NCBI GenBank assembly: GCA_945874735.1
Contig: CAMCHI010000002.1
Coordinates: forward strand, 62,001 to 126,000
Direction of reading: 5' to 3'
Length of the DNA stretch: 64,000 bases
Source: an uncultured Arcanobacterium sp.
Lineage (GTDB): Bacteria > Actinomycetota > Actinomycetes > Actinomycetales > Actinomycetaceae
Shown here: in pieces, positions 18,301 through 26,939 of the stretch
Position numbering within the stretch: position 1 is the first letter of the stretch
Layout of the letters: every line of letters starts with the position of its first letter
The notes under the pieces: generated by a model
Databases searched by the model: none
Seen by the model: only the letters and a program-made list of their open reading frames with translations
Told to the model about the DNA's origin: nothing
Translations under genes and position numbers: made by a program

Positions 18301-18583
18301 GCAAGATTCTTTAATAGTGTTAGCAGAACGGCAAGACCCTAATTGGGTAGCTACCCTAGATGGTAAGCCCTTAAAAGTGGCAGAACCTGCTAAATATGCC
18401 GATAGTAAGTTATTTAGCAAATGGCAACAAGCGTGGGAATTGCCAGCTTCCAGTACTGGAATTTTGCAAATCTACCACTATGATTGGCGTTATTTCGTGC
18501 TTATAGCAATACAAGTACTTCTCGGGTTAATCACAATAATTAGTGCTTTACCATTGCGCCCTAAGGGAGTGAATACGAAATGA
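15398..18583 (+). CDS. giant membrane GT2 glycosyltransferase
   Basis: A 1061-residue protein with an N-terminal GT2 domain (about 10-300) and a long membrane part. The catalytic domain opens ETVLAIVTTQAEEPQFISETLASLL, has HADSAP as its acidic motif and a later FGEGLEFCRRLHAYGYRV segment. From about residue 375 it has some 12-14 hydrophobic segments, then an extracytoplasmic region (about 740-1030), then a final membrane helix. This architecture is widespread in actinobacteria next to whiB and a DUF5719 protein and is thought to act in envelope glycan assembly; the exact product is unknown. The start is GTG 15398 or the ATG directly after it. The stop overlaps the next gene by four bases, so the two are co-translated. 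Confidence 0.85.
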   Translation: MMIFSDTSQNSPLRETVLAIVTTQAEEPQFISETLASLLAQSYPVSAIAVVGDNPRLDLAKLCQQYQDKYQITCRFIASATPVSLAQATQLAAAELSQEFQYYWFLHADSAPDPNALTEMILKASVSSTIGALGVKQLAWNANADGSYNLREVGIRATRNAVRVPEVQLQERDQGQYDHREDVLAVGTAGMLVRSAIYHQVGGLDPDFQAFGEGLEFCRRLHAYGYRVVVVPSAKIRHAQLSLRNVNVKNAQAKRYAQVKNALLATPAGLWLLKLLGYLLLTPLRALAYLAMRDITHVHAELRVLAKLVVSLPEIITARARYPKTGAQNQSLRKLEASFREVRAARRDNRKANQEAIKLAAEPDPLVVQERAIQTAQMRKGAILVAVISLFFMLLYFLPYLSRGVLVGGNLSVDDTQFMGLWQTIFSSWRASEAGAVTVLDPFWLLYLPVLLVGAPFSLSIAGANTLLLYLSVPLSALGAYLSTGRFVQSWQVRLSLALFWIVSPGYLMALHTGAVGLVVVHILLPLLIWAIDRAWRFVPGGLGLTALLLSILSASMPIFAGLSLVLTFVGVIFSRRKVASLFLILPTLGILLPSLLTLSKANIGAFLLSSPGKLHITAVPGEAKNLWDLVWQTNASWNTGNITIFWLVGLGIIAVSALLALFRRRNATGIQAAWILIASGLALAIVFTQFTAGWITQAGQWQAVSGDYRLGLVVAWLGILLVFALASAGLRQELRKRKFGLAQPLALLGVLGLPLGIITVAGTWTYAQLTSEQLVLRAAPAALIPAIAQEGQNAPERTRVLAINVRDEILELGLWRKAGTQLSETPRSSYWQIPNNNSADLAVQTLQQAVAGLVVGNPNSLTEISNYGVGLVLVQPIADGKTSVLRDKLVSALFATAGLSYVTENETGIFWRLNSLNSTVDTTASTVGKDLAATAVVGRATLVSVDTQTKQILPSLEHTVSAQISVEQDSLIVLAERQDPNWVATLDGKPLKVAEPAKYADSKLFSKWQQAWELPASSTGILQIYHYDWRYFVLIAIQVLLGLITIISALPLRPKGVNTK

Positions 18584-20166
18584 AAATAAAACAATTTTTA
18601 GGCGCAATTGGAGTAACTGGGCTGGCTGTAAGTATTGCTGGCAGTATGTATTTTCTGGCTCCTCTTCCGCAAGTTTCTAAACCATTTCCTGCTTTAGAAG
18701 CTAACGGAGGGGTATTGCAATTAGCGTGTTTAGGAGGGGCAAAACGGCTAGTTGATGACACAGTTTCCGTAGAGCAAGTAACAGAGAATTTAACTGGTAA
18801 AGCTTTAGGCTTGGTGAAGGTAGAAACACCTGCGAATTTAGATGCTACTCATGCGGATACAGCTGGGGTAATTTGGCAACCTTTTAGCGCAGTACAGAAG
18901 GTAGAAACTAACGAAACTACTCCAAATACTGCTACGCCAGAATCTAACAAAGTGGCATTAGCTAACGCGGTCTTCCCTGCTAGTGTAGCTAGTAAAAACG
19001 AGTTAGGTTTAGCGCAATTACAAGGTTTAATAGAAGTAGATAGGCAGTATGCAACACAAGGAATAGTGACGGCTACTTCTCTACATTCAGCTACTGCAGG
19101 GGACTTGCGGGGACTAGCCAGTAATCCGTGTGCTTGGGGTGTAGAAAATGCATGGCTAGTGGGTGCCAGCTCTGCGGTGGGTACTTCCGGAGAATTGCGT
19201 TTAGCTAATCCGAGCCTAAACCCAGTAACTATTACAATTAATGCTTTTGGTAGTAAAGGACGTTTGAGCTTAGGGAGCAATAGTCGGATTAATTTAAGCC
19301 CACGGGAAGTGCGCAGTTTTCCGTTAGCTGGATTAGTGCCTAGTGATGAACAGATTGCTTTCCAGTTGAAAAGCACAAATGGTAAATTTGCTGCTACGTT
19401 ATTCCATAATGAATTGGCAGGTTTTACTCCGCAAGGAGTTGATTTTCTGGCAGCTGCTAAAGGCGGTAGAGAACTCTATATTCCCGGCTTATATTTAGTT
19501 CCTAATAAGCTGAAAACGGGCGATGTTACTGTGGCTCCGCAGACTTTAACGGATTCTCAGTTACCTGATCCGCAAGTGCAAGCTAAATTGCGTATAGTAA
19601 ATCCACATAAAGATTTACGGATAGTGCAAGTAGCTACTTTGGATAGCGACGGAAAATGGGTGGAATTGCCAGGCGCTACAAATTTGGCGATACCGCCGCA
19701 ATCGGTATTTGATTTGGATTTAGCCGGATTGCCGGCAGGGGCACATACTTTACGACTAACCGCTGATGCCGATATATCAGCGGGCGCAGAAGTGCGTTAT
19801 GGCAATGAAACCACCGGTAAAGATAAAGCCTGGATTGCAGCACAAACTGCTTTAACTAACGGCAGTGCTAGCTTTATGGCGGGTAATGCGAAACTTATTG
19901 TGGGCACTTCCCAGCCAGGTAAGCTCAAATGGCAGGCTTATGACACTAATGGAATACAAATAGATACTGGGGAATTAGCTGTGGCTGGTACAGTTACTTT
20001 AGATTTGCCACAAAGCGCTAATTTTCTTACTTTCCAAGCTAATGTGGAGTTAGTGGGTGGAGTATATCAGCAGCTGGAATTAGCAGACGGATTAGGAATA
20101 GATGTAGTGCCACTCTTAAACGATATTTCTGCCAGTGCTAGTTTCCGTTTCGCTTCTCAACGCTAA
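18580..20166 (+). CDS. DUF5719-like exported protein
   Basis: A 528-residue protein beginning MKIKQFLGAIGVTGLAVSIAGSMYFLAPLP, an uncleaved signal anchor or signal peptide. The rest is predicted beta-rich and outside the membrane, with repeated short strands such as ELRLANPSLNPVTITINAFGSKG and LRIVNPHKDLRIVQVATLDSDGKW. This is the pattern of DUF5719 proteins that always follow the giant GT2 gene in actinobacteria. ATGA overlap with the upstream gene supports a shared complex or pathway. Its biochemical role is not known. Confidence 0.78.
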   Translation: MKIKQFLGAIGVTGLAVSIAGSMYFLAPLPQVSKPFPALEANGGVLQLACLGGAKRLVDDTVSVEQVTENLTGKALGLVKVETPANLDATHADTAGVIWQPFSAVQKVETNETTPNTATPESNKVALANAVFPASVASKNELGLAQLQGLIEVDRQYATQGIVTATSLHSATAGDLRGLASNPCAWGVENAWLVGASSAVGTSGELRLANPSLNPVTITINAFGSKGRLSLGSNSRINLSPREVRSFPLAGLVPSDEQIAFQLKSTNGKFAATLFHNELAGFTPQGVDFLAAAKGGRELYIPGLYLVPNKLKTGDVTVAPQTLTDSQLPDPQVQAKLRIVNPHKDLRIVQVATLDSDGKWVELPGATNLAIPPQSVFDLDLAGLPAGAHTLRLTADADISAGAEVRYGNETTGKDKAWIAAQTALTNGSASFMAGNAKLIVGTSQPGKLKWQAYDTNGIQIDTGELAVAGTVTLDLPQSANFLTFQANVELVGGVYQQLELADGLGIDVVPLLNDISASASFRFASQR

Positions 20167-20270
20167 ATACTTAAATTAAATATTAAATATGTAAAATGCG
20201 TGAGCAAACTGTCGGTAGATAGAGAGTTATTGTTAATTAAACAGCCTTGAAATGACGATTCAATCAGGAT

Positions 20271-20705
20271 TTAACCTAAATAATCTATATCTTGCGGATC
20301 TACATTGAGTGCCAACGCGATTTGCTCAGTAACTACTTGATGAAGAAATAGTTCTGGATTATGCTCTCTACTGGCCGCCTGAATAATAGGCATACGGTAA
20401 AAAACTATTCGGCCATGAATTTTTGCTGGTCGCTGGAAAGGTAGAAAACGCCCTAAAGGTATGCCGTTTTCCCAAGGTGCTGGGTCGTTTTGTGGAATGT
20501 CTAATACCGCAAAGTCGAAGCGTTTTAACTGTCCGGGAAGATGTTTTTGGTAGGTAGTTAATTCTTTAGCAATTGCATCATCAAAATCTTGGGCACGAGT
20601 TTTCCAAGCCGGAACATTCACCGGCAACATTGGCCCGCGCATACCTCGTCCATGACGATCTCTAGTGCGGGTAATTTTACGGCGTGGAATTATTAACTCT
20701 TGCAT
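20271..20705 (-). CDS. metallopeptidase-family (zincin_1-like) protein without HExxH
   Basis: A 144-residue protein similar to the actinobacterial metallopeptidase family found beside whiB and DUF3499 genes (mycobacterial Rv3259-like). The basic N-terminus RRKITRTRDRHGRGMRGPMLP and the core NGIPLGRFLPFQRP...RIVFYRMPI are family-typical. The C-terminal helix where zincins have HExxH reads LHQVVTEQIALAL, so the glutamate and second histidine are missing and zinc protease activity is doubtful. It is convergent with the DUF5719 gene and divergent from DUF3499. Confidence 0.72.
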   Translation of the reverse strand: MQELIIPRRKITRTRDRHGRGMRGPMLPVNVPAWKTRAQDFDDAIAKELTTYQKHLPGQLKRFDFAVLDIPQNDPAPWENGIPLGRFLPFQRPAKIHGRIVFYRMPIIQAASREHNPELFLHQVVTEQIALALNVDPQDIDYLG

Positions 20706-20821
20706 CTTTTTAAGTATATTCTTAAATACGTTTTAACGTGATAGGGTGGCATAGAGAAGTATGAAAGTGTATAGCGTAATTACCAAACTATTTCTCAGGT
20801 AAGTAGCAAGGAGGGGAAGAA

Positions 20822-21247
20822 ATGGCACTGATGCGGAAATGTGCAAGACCGCAATGCGAACAAGGAGCAGTTTCTACCATGACCTACAACTATCGCGATG
20901 CGGTAGCGGTAGTAGGCCCACTTTCTCCTACTCCTAAAGCAGGCGCACTAGATTTTTGTATGTATCATGCCCAAACTGTCACCGTGCCGGTAGGGTGGGA
21001 GCTGATACGGTTGGTGACTAACTATGAGCCAGTACCACCATCAGCAGATGACTTAACCGCATTAGCTGATGCTATTAGAGAAGCATCTCAGAAAGAAGTG
21101 CCTCCACCGGCTCCGGCGCGGCGAGAAGTAAATCGCCCTGCTACCGACATAAATTCTGCGCCGCGTCCATCTTTGCAAGTACCAGTGCGTCCTCGTCTAG
21201 CTATTATTGATGGAGGAGCTACTGATTCTCTTAACTCTGCCGAGTAA
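20822..21247 (+). CDS. DUF3499 family protein
   Basis: A 141-residue actinobacteria-specific protein. Cys7 and Cys12 (RKCARPQC) with Cys46 and His49 (FCMYHA) suggest a small zinc-binding unit. The segment VPVGWELIRL is strongly typical of DUF3499. The C-terminal half is Pro/Ala/Arg-rich and likely disordered. A GGAGGGG sequence sits 6-8 bases before the ATG. Its neighbours are the metallopeptidase-like gene and whiB block, as in other actinobacteria. No function is established. Confidence 0.85.
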   Translation: MALMRKCARPQCEQGAVSTMTYNYRDAVAVVGPLSPTPKAGALDFCMYHAQTVTVPVGWELIRLVTNYEPVPPSADDLTALADAIREASQKEVPPPAPARREVNRPATDINSAPRPSLQVPVRPRLAIIDGGATDSLNSAE

Positions 21248-21267
21248 CCGCCTTAGTATGGTAGCTC

Positions 21268-22113
21268 CTAGTAGGGCAGGGTTTGGGTGGCGTTTATTAG
21301 TTGTTGTTGCTGTTGAGTAAGTTGTTGTTGGCGATTAGTTTCTATTTGATAGCGTATGGCACATACTGCCTGTAAAAAATCATCAGCTGGGGTATTCCAC
21401 GGCGGTGCTGGGTGGCAGTAGCTTTCTAAACTGGCAGCTAAAATAGTGGCTTGTTGCATATGAGCAGTAGGGCTTAATTTTTTTGCACTCTTGAAGTGAT
21501 TAACGATATTTAATTGCAAACCAGGTGGTATTTCTTTAATTTGGGCTGTTTGTGCCCATTGTTGTAACGCTGGTGAGATATTAAAGACGGGTTCAGTGAT
21601 TTTGCCACGCGGCCATCTTACTACATAAGTGCCAGCGTACATATCCCCTAAACGTTGAGCTTTTTTGCTGAAAAACACTGCTGCTAGGGCAAAAATTCCT
21701 AAAGAAATAAAGACCTCAAAAATTCCAAGAGTGGAGCGGATAAAAGCATGATGTGCATTTATAGGGCCGCCGTCTAGTCGCACAATGCGAGTGCGGGTAA
21801 GGAATTTTCCTACAGAAGAACCACGAGTAAAAATAGTAATGATAGCAGGCATTATCCAGAGCCAAGTGGCAGTAAATATTATTGTCATAATGCGGGTACT
21901 AGTTTCGCTGGAAAAGTTGTCTAGCTGCAAAAAAGTAGCAAAACAGCAGAGCAATATAATTAGATAGAGGACGTAATCTAGAACTCCGGAAGCGATGCGC
22001 GTTAAAGCAGTGGCAGCCGGAAGTTCTAAAGCTACCGCTTCTCCCGTTACGATTTCTTCTACTAAATTAGGCTGATTTGGTTGTGTTGCCCTATTAGGTA
22101 AATTATGCTCCAT
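21268..22113 (-). CDS. RDD family membrane protein
   Basis: A 281-residue protein with an RDD domain: about four hydrophobic segments between residues 38 and 155, and the motif GSSVGKFLTRTRIVRLDGG typical of the family. The soluble C-terminal tail of about 120 residues ends in a glutamine-rich stretch (TNRQQQLTQQQQQL). It is divergent from the SpoIIM-like gene, a pairing common in actinobacteria next to the MoxR-DUF58 cluster. RDD proteins are poorly characterised; some act in ion transport. The role here is unknown. Confidence 0.83.
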   Translation of the reverse strand: MEHNLPNRATQPNQPNLVEEIVTGEAVALELPAATALTRIASGVLDYVLYLIILLCCFATFLQLDNFSSETSTRIMTIIFTATWLWIMPAIITIFTRGSSVGKFLTRTRIVRLDGGPINAHHAFIRSTLGIFEVFISLGIFALAAVFFSKKAQRLGDMYAGTYVVRWPRGKITEPVFNISPALQQWAQTAQIKEIPPGLQLNIVNHFKSAKKLSPTAHMQQATILAASLESYCHPAPPWNTPADDFLQAVCAIRYQIETNRQQQLTQQQQQLINATQTLPY

Positions 22114-22282
22114 ACTTTTAGGATAACCGATAGTGGAAGTATCAGAGTTTTTACACTGCGTATAGTTCTTGGTCGTAAATTTATAAGCAGAATCAGAGAG
22201 AGAAAGGTGAACTTGCCAACCCGCTAGTATGTCTACTTAAGTAAAACCTGTATTATGAGGCTAAATATGGCACAGTAGAACT

Positions 22283-23275
22283 ATGGATGCACTGGCTTTT
22301 GCTAATTCTCGAAAATCTCAATGGCAGCGTTTGGAACAACTAGCCAAACAACGCACGCTAAATGGTGTAGAAAGTGACGAGTTTTATCAGCTTTATCAAC
22401 GAGTGGCCAGTGATTTAGCTTTTGTGCGTACTAATGCGCCTGACCCGGAAGTAGTGTTACGATTATCAGCTATTTTAGGTTTAGCACGCGCTAAACTCAC
22501 TACGCCGTCTTTAAGTTTTTCCACCCTATTATCACGCTTTTTTCTTCTTACCTTGCCCTATGCTATGTATCGTATTCGGTGGTGGACAGCAGCCGTATCA
22601 GGGATTTGTATTGCTTTAGCTGGGTTAGTGTTATTTAGTTATATGCTCAATCCGGAATTATTAGCTGGTTTAGGTTCAGAAAGAGAACTAGACCAGTACG
22701 CAAACCAAGCTTTCGCAGCCTATTATCACGAGCATACTAATGCTAATTTTGCAGGAATTGTGTGGACTAATAATGCTTGGATTGCTTTGCAAACTGTGGC
22801 TGGCGGATTCACAGGTATTTGGCCGATTTACGTGCTGGGTGCTAACTCGGTGATGGTCGGGCAAGCAGCAGCCATTATGGAATCGCGAGATGTGCTGAGC
22901 TTGTTTTTCCAATTGATCTTGCCGCACGGCTTTTTAGAGCTTTGCGCTATTTTTGTGGGAGGAGCTGCTGGCTTACGGCTATTTTGGGCTTGGGTAGTGC
23001 CTTGTAATAAACCGAGAGTAGCAGCGTTAGCCGATGAAGGACGCAACACGGTATTAGTGGGCATAGGTCTTATATTTGTGCTGTTTGTGTCAGGGCTAGT
23101 GGAAGGATTTGTGACTCCTTCTGCGTTATGGTGGCAGTGGAAAATACTTATCGGTTTGCTAGTTTTTCTTGCCTACTGGGGTTGGGTATTGTATTTTGGG
23201 ACAAAAGCTAGCCGAGATTTACACCTAAAAGATCCGCTGGTAACCGAAACAGGATGGCAAATTAAATACGCTTAA
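22283..23275 (+). CDS. stage II sporulation protein M-like membrane protein (SpoIIM family)
   Basis: A 330-residue membrane protein. After a soluble N-terminal helical part (1-95, beginning MDALAFANSRKSQWQRLEQLAKQR) come about six hydrophobic segments. Family marks are the NNAWIALQTVAGGFTGIWPIYVLGANSVMVG segment and LPHGFLELCAIFVGGAAGLRL. In Bacillus SpoIIM acts in engulfment, but actinobacterial homologues occur in non-sporulating species beside RDD, MoxR and DUF58 genes and probably serve an envelope role. It ends nine bases before the convergent DUF58 gene. Confidence 0.87.
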   Translation: MDALAFANSRKSQWQRLEQLAKQRTLNGVESDEFYQLYQRVASDLAFVRTNAPDPEVVLRLSAILGLARAKLTTPSLSFSTLLSRFFLLTLPYAMYRIRWWTAAVSGICIALAGLVLFSYMLNPELLAGLGSERELDQYANQAFAAYYHEHTNANFAGIVWTNNAWIALQTVAGGFTGIWPIYVLGANSVMVGQAAAIMESRDVLSLFFQLILPHGFLELCAIFVGGAAGLRLFWAWVVPCNKPRVAALADEGRNTVLVGIGLIFVLFVSGLVEGFVTPSALWWQWKILIGLLVFLAYWGWVLYFGTKASRDLHLKDPLVTETGWQIKYA

Positions 23276-23284
23276 ATTAATTAG

Positions 23285-24649
23285 TTAAATTTTTCCTGTG
23301 GCTTTTAGTTCGATATACATATCGGCAATTTGGGGAGGTAGGTTGCTGGAATTAGCTCCTACTACAATGGCACCAAGACGGATTAATTTATCTATCACTG
23401 TTTTCCGTTCTAGCTCACGGCGTTTTTGCGCAATATCGTAATAAAGTGCAGTATCAGTATTAGTCGTTGCTGGGGTATTGCTTAACTGACTGGCTTGTTG
23501 GGGCGGTGTATTAGTGGCAGATGCGGTAAGACGTGCATAAGTAACAGTAGGGGTGGGCAGGTCAGGAACTACTGCTCCTATTACTACTTTATGTTTTTTA
23601 CTAAGATGAGGCAGGATATGTAGTAACCCGTCTGAAATAGAACTTACCCCTACTGACGTAAGAATAATAATTAAAGCTGGTTGTTTAACATTACGGTTGA
23701 GTTCCTGTAAGGCTAACTGCCAATCAGTAAAAGCTAAATTAGGTTCTATACTGGCAATTTTCACTCCGATTTGGTGGAGTAATTTTTCACTTTTACTTCC
23801 TTTTACGTGCCCGCGGATTAAAGTGTCGAGTGTAAAAACTTCCACTTGGTCTCCAGCGCGACTGGCTAAAGTGGCAGTAAGGAGAGTAGTTTCCACAAAA
23901 GCATCAAAGGCAGGGTATTCATCTGCCCGTACTGCGCCAGCTCGTCCGGAATCTAAAATAAAAACTACTTTCCGGTTGCGCTCTGGACGCCAAGTGCGCA
24001 CTACAGTTTCATTAAGTCGCGCACTGGAACGCCAATCAATAGCACGTACATCATCACCGGCAATATACTCACGTAATGAGTCAAATTCAGTACCTTCTCC
24101 ACGTTGGAGTAGTAAAGCACGCCCGTCTAGTTCTCGTAAACGACGCATACGTGAGGGTAAATGTTTACGCGCCTGAAATTCTGGCAGTACTTGTATCTGC
24201 CAACCGCTAGGTAGGTTTTTTTGTTTTCCTGCCAAGCTAAAAGGGCCAAAAGTGCGCACGGCAAAAAATTGCGATTTTATATTTCCCCGTCGGCTGGGAT
24301 TAAGCTGCAAAGAGTAGCTACGGCTTTCTTGTGTTTTCAAGTGAAAATCGCATTGCCAGGGACTAACCCCAGCGGAAGCAGGCCAAATGTCGCGAAAACT
24401 ACCACTAATAGGCATTCTCCCGCTGTTATGTAAAGTAAAAGTGGTATTTACCGTATCGCCCATTTTGCAACTAGTGACTGCTTCACGGGTAATATTTAGG
24501 TGACGCGCCGCAGGAGCTAAGAGATAATCCAGTACGCATAAGATGATTAAACCTAATTGAAATAATGCTAATGCAGTTAAACTGGCAGTAAGTATGGCAA
24601 TGCCTATCCCTAGCAGAGATAAAATAACGGCGTTTTTGCGAATAAACAT
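23285..24649 (-). CDS. DUF58 domain protein
   Basis: A 454-residue protein. Two N-terminal hydrophobic segments (about 8-45) anchor it. The DUF58 signature is EFDSLREYIAGDDVRAIDWRSSARLN, and a vWA-like fold follows with KVVFILDSGRAG, where the usual DxSxS metal site is altered to LDSGRAG. DUF58 proteins pair with MoxR ATPases, which are thought to act as chaperone-like activators. It lies downstream of moxR with a 131-base gap. Function in the cell is unknown; surface-structure or stress functions are common guesses. Confidence 0.87.
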   Translation of the reverse strand: MFIRKNAVILSLLGIGIAILTASLTALALFQLGLIILCVLDYLLAPAARHLNITREAVTSCKMGDTVNTTFTLHNSGRMPISGSFRDIWPASAGVSPWQCDFHLKTQESRSYSLQLNPSRRGNIKSQFFAVRTFGPFSLAGKQKNLPSGWQIQVLPEFQARKHLPSRMRRLRELDGRALLLQRGEGTEFDSLREYIAGDDVRAIDWRSSARLNETVVRTWRPERNRKVVFILDSGRAGAVRADEYPAFDAFVETTLLTATLASRAGDQVEVFTLDTLIRGHVKGSKSEKLLHQIGVKIASIEPNLAFTDWQLALQELNRNVKQPALIIILTSVGVSSISDGLLHILPHLSKKHKVVIGAVVPDLPTPTVTYARLTASATNTPPQQASQLSNTPATTNTDTALYYDIAQKRRELERKTVIDKLIRLGAIVVGANSSNLPPQIADMYIELKATGKI

Positions 24650-24780
24650 ACTTCTTCTTTCTTAGCTCCCAGGCTATTCTTGATTTTGCTATCTAGCTTT
24701 ACTCGCAGAAAGTAGAATTTGTGCGGAACTTGCTAGATGACTGTGCGTAGTGAACGAGTTTTATTTCGTTGTGGGAGGCA

Positions 24781-25758
24781 TTACCGAGGTACTGGCACAG
24801 TATTTAGAATAGTGGTGAGTACTTCTAGCTGGCTTAATCCGTCTAACTCGGCTTCAGAATGGAGTTGTAGCCTGTGCGCTAAAGTAGGAATAGCTAGAGC
24901 TTTAATATCATCTGGCACTAAATAATTACGTCCGTTTAACCAAGCCCAAGCGCGCGCAGTTTGTAATAAAGCAGTTGCACCACGTGGAGATACTCCGAGT
25001 TCAGTAAAGGGAGAATTACGAGTAGCGTGTACTAATTCCACAATGTAATCAAGTAACACTGGGTGAGCATCTACCTTCTTCACAGCACTGCGGGCAGCTG
25101 CAATATCTGCCGCATCTGCCACTGGTACGATTTTTGCGGTATCTAAGTTGGTAGGGTCAAAGCTAGTGGCGTGCCGATAAAGCATTTCGCGCTCGGTTTC
25201 TTTACTAGGTAAATGCATAATTACCTTAAGTAAGAAACGATCTAGTTGGGCTTCGGGTAGATTGTAAGTGCCCTCTGATTCAATCGGATTTTGGGTGGCC
25301 AGTACGATAAACGGAGAATTTAATTGCCGAGGTTCTCCATCAATAGTAACTTGCCGTTCTGCCATTGCTTCCAAGAGGGCAGCTTGGGTTTTAGGCGGGG
25401 TACGGTTAATTTCATCAGCTAATAGAATATTGGTGAAAATAGGGCCTGGGCGGAAAGTAAATTCACTACGAGCCGCATTGTAAATCAGTGAGCCGGTAAG
25501 ATCACCTGGCATCAGATCAGGCGTGAACTGTACTCGTTTGTGTTCTAGATTGATAGCGCGACTTAAGGCTTTGACCATTAAAGTTTTAGCTGTGCCAGGC
25601 ACGCCTTCTAATAAAATATGACCATCAGAGAGTAAACCCAACAAAATAGCGGTAACTGCATCGTCTTGTCCTACTACTGCTTTAGCAATCTCAGCACGGA
25701 TAGCTTGGAATTTAGCTACTAAGTCTGAAGAATTAGGGCTAGTTGAAATATCGCTCAT
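24781..25758 (-). CDS. MoxR family AAA+ ATPase
   Basis: A 325-residue AAA+ ATPase. Walker A is GVPGTAKT at 57-64 and Walker B is LLADEINR in the middle, followed by the MoxR-typical PPKTQAALLEAMAERQVTIDGE and the sensor-1 segment FIVLATQNPIESEGTYNLPEAQLDRF. The C-terminal lid domain contains GVSPRGATALLQTARAWAWLNGR. The ATG start overlaps the stop of the DUF4350 gene by four bases, so the cluster is an operon: DUF4129, DUF4350, MoxR, then DUF58. Confidence 0.93.
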   Translation of the reverse strand: MSDISTSPNSSDLVAKFQAIRAEIAKAVVGQDDAVTAILLGLLSDGHILLEGVPGTAKTLMVKALSRAINLEHKRVQFTPDLMPGDLTGSLIYNAARSEFTFRPGPIFTNILLADEINRTPPKTQAALLEAMAERQVTIDGEPRQLNSPFIVLATQNPIESEGTYNLPEAQLDRFLLKVIMHLPSKETEREMLYRHATSFDPTNLDTAKIVPVADAADIAAARSAVKKVDAHPVLLDYIVELVHATRNSPFTELGVSPRGATALLQTARAWAWLNGRNYLVPDDIKALAIPTLAHRLQLHSEAELDGLSQLEVLTTILNTVPVPR

Positions 25759-26939
25759 TGCAGTTCCTTTTCTATCTGGGATAAATATTTAACGAAAGTA
25801 TGAAAATCTTGTTTGGTTTTCAACTTACTAGGGTATAGCCCATCTAAGAGTTCTTGGGCGCTGTGTTGAGTATGATTAGCGAGGAGATGGCAAATTTCGC
25901 TGGGCGTGTTACGGGAAGTAAACCCGTATTTAGGAGCTAGTTTTTGCAATAAAGTAGAGCGTAAAATTTTGCTTAAGTGTGGGTAGTCGTGGGCACGACT
26001 ATAAAGTTGTGCCCGTCCTAAATCGGCTTCGCCGGCCGGCACTACTACTGGCATTGGCTCAGCTACTAATTTGCCAAAACGGCGTGCTTTATATACACAC
26101 CACCATATTCCACTTCCCAGTACGCCCCATAATAGGTAGGTAAACCAAGTAGGGAAAGTGCTGATTGATGCGGTCGTGGTATTACCAGTTTGATAGTTTT
26201 CCACCCAGTAGAGAGTTGGTTTTTGTCCAAGTAAATTTAAGGCAAAAGCTGCATTACTGTATTTGCTTAAATATTCGTTGGTAAAAAATTCGCCACTTGC
26301 TACTGCGGTTACTTGCGGGTGTTTCGGGGAAGTTATCCAAAATCCTAAATGAGTATCAGGTGCGGTAAAGCTAGTAGTAATTAGAGCGGTATCAGTGATT
26401 GGGAAACAAGCAGGCGGAGTGGGGAGATTTATAAAGTAACGGTTAATTGGGCCAATTTGTGTAGCTGGTTTAGCTAAAGAATTATTACATTCTGGTTGTA
26501 GGGTGAGGTCTTGGTGCAAAATATTGCCTTGTTCGGTAAGGACTGTTTCAGCAAATCCCCAATCGGTTAAATTCCAAGTAAATTCTTGCGCTACTAGTAC
26601 TACTTGGGCGCCACTTTCTAAAATTTGGGTGAGATCGGAACCGTAAATATCGTTTATGAACGGAATGAAAACGGTACTTTGCTCATCTAATTCTAAGAGT
26701 TGCGCAGGGGTGGTAACTGTTTCAATATGGATGTCTTGTTTTTCTAGGATTGCTCCTAAAGCACCAGCGCCGTGCGCTGATAGGGAATAAGGAGACAACT
26801 GACGGTTGTTAGTAGAAGTTTGGAGGAAAAAATTAGCTAGGAGGGCAAAAGCCAAACTAAGCAAAATTGCGCTCAACAGTACCCAAGGAAACTTTTGCTG
26901 CTGTTGCCCTTTGGTAGCTAAGTGTTGTTTAACGCCCAT
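25755..26939 (-). CDS. DUF4350 domain membrane protein
   Basis: A 394-residue protein with an N-terminal hydrophobic helix (about 19-42), an extracytoplasmic domain of about 220 residues and a second membrane helix near 275-295. The DUF4350 part has YSLSAHGAGALGAILEKQDIHIETV and later NSLAKPATQ. The C-terminal cytosolic tail (about 300-394) is helical, ending YLSQIEKEL. It overlaps both neighbours in the MoxR-DUF58 operon. Function unknown. Confidence 0.82.
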   Translation of the reverse strand: MGVKQHLATKGQQQQKFPWVLLSAILLSLAFALLANFFLQTSTNNRQLSPYSLSAHGAGALGAILEKQDIHIETVTTPAQLLELDEQSTVFIPFINDIYGSDLTQILESGAQVVLVAQEFTWNLTDWGFAETVLTEQGNILHQDLTLQPECNNSLAKPATQIGPINRYFINLPTPPACFPITDTALITTSFTAPDTHLGFWITSPKHPQVTAVASGEFFTNEYLSKYSNAAFALNLLGQKPTLYWVENYQTGNTTTASISTFPTWFTYLLWGVLGSGIWWCVYKARRFGKLVAEPMPVVVPAGEADLGRAQLYSRAHDYPHLSKILRSTLLQKLAPKYGFTSRNTPSEICHLLANHTQHSAQELLDGLYPSKLKTKQDFHTFVKYLSQIEKELQ

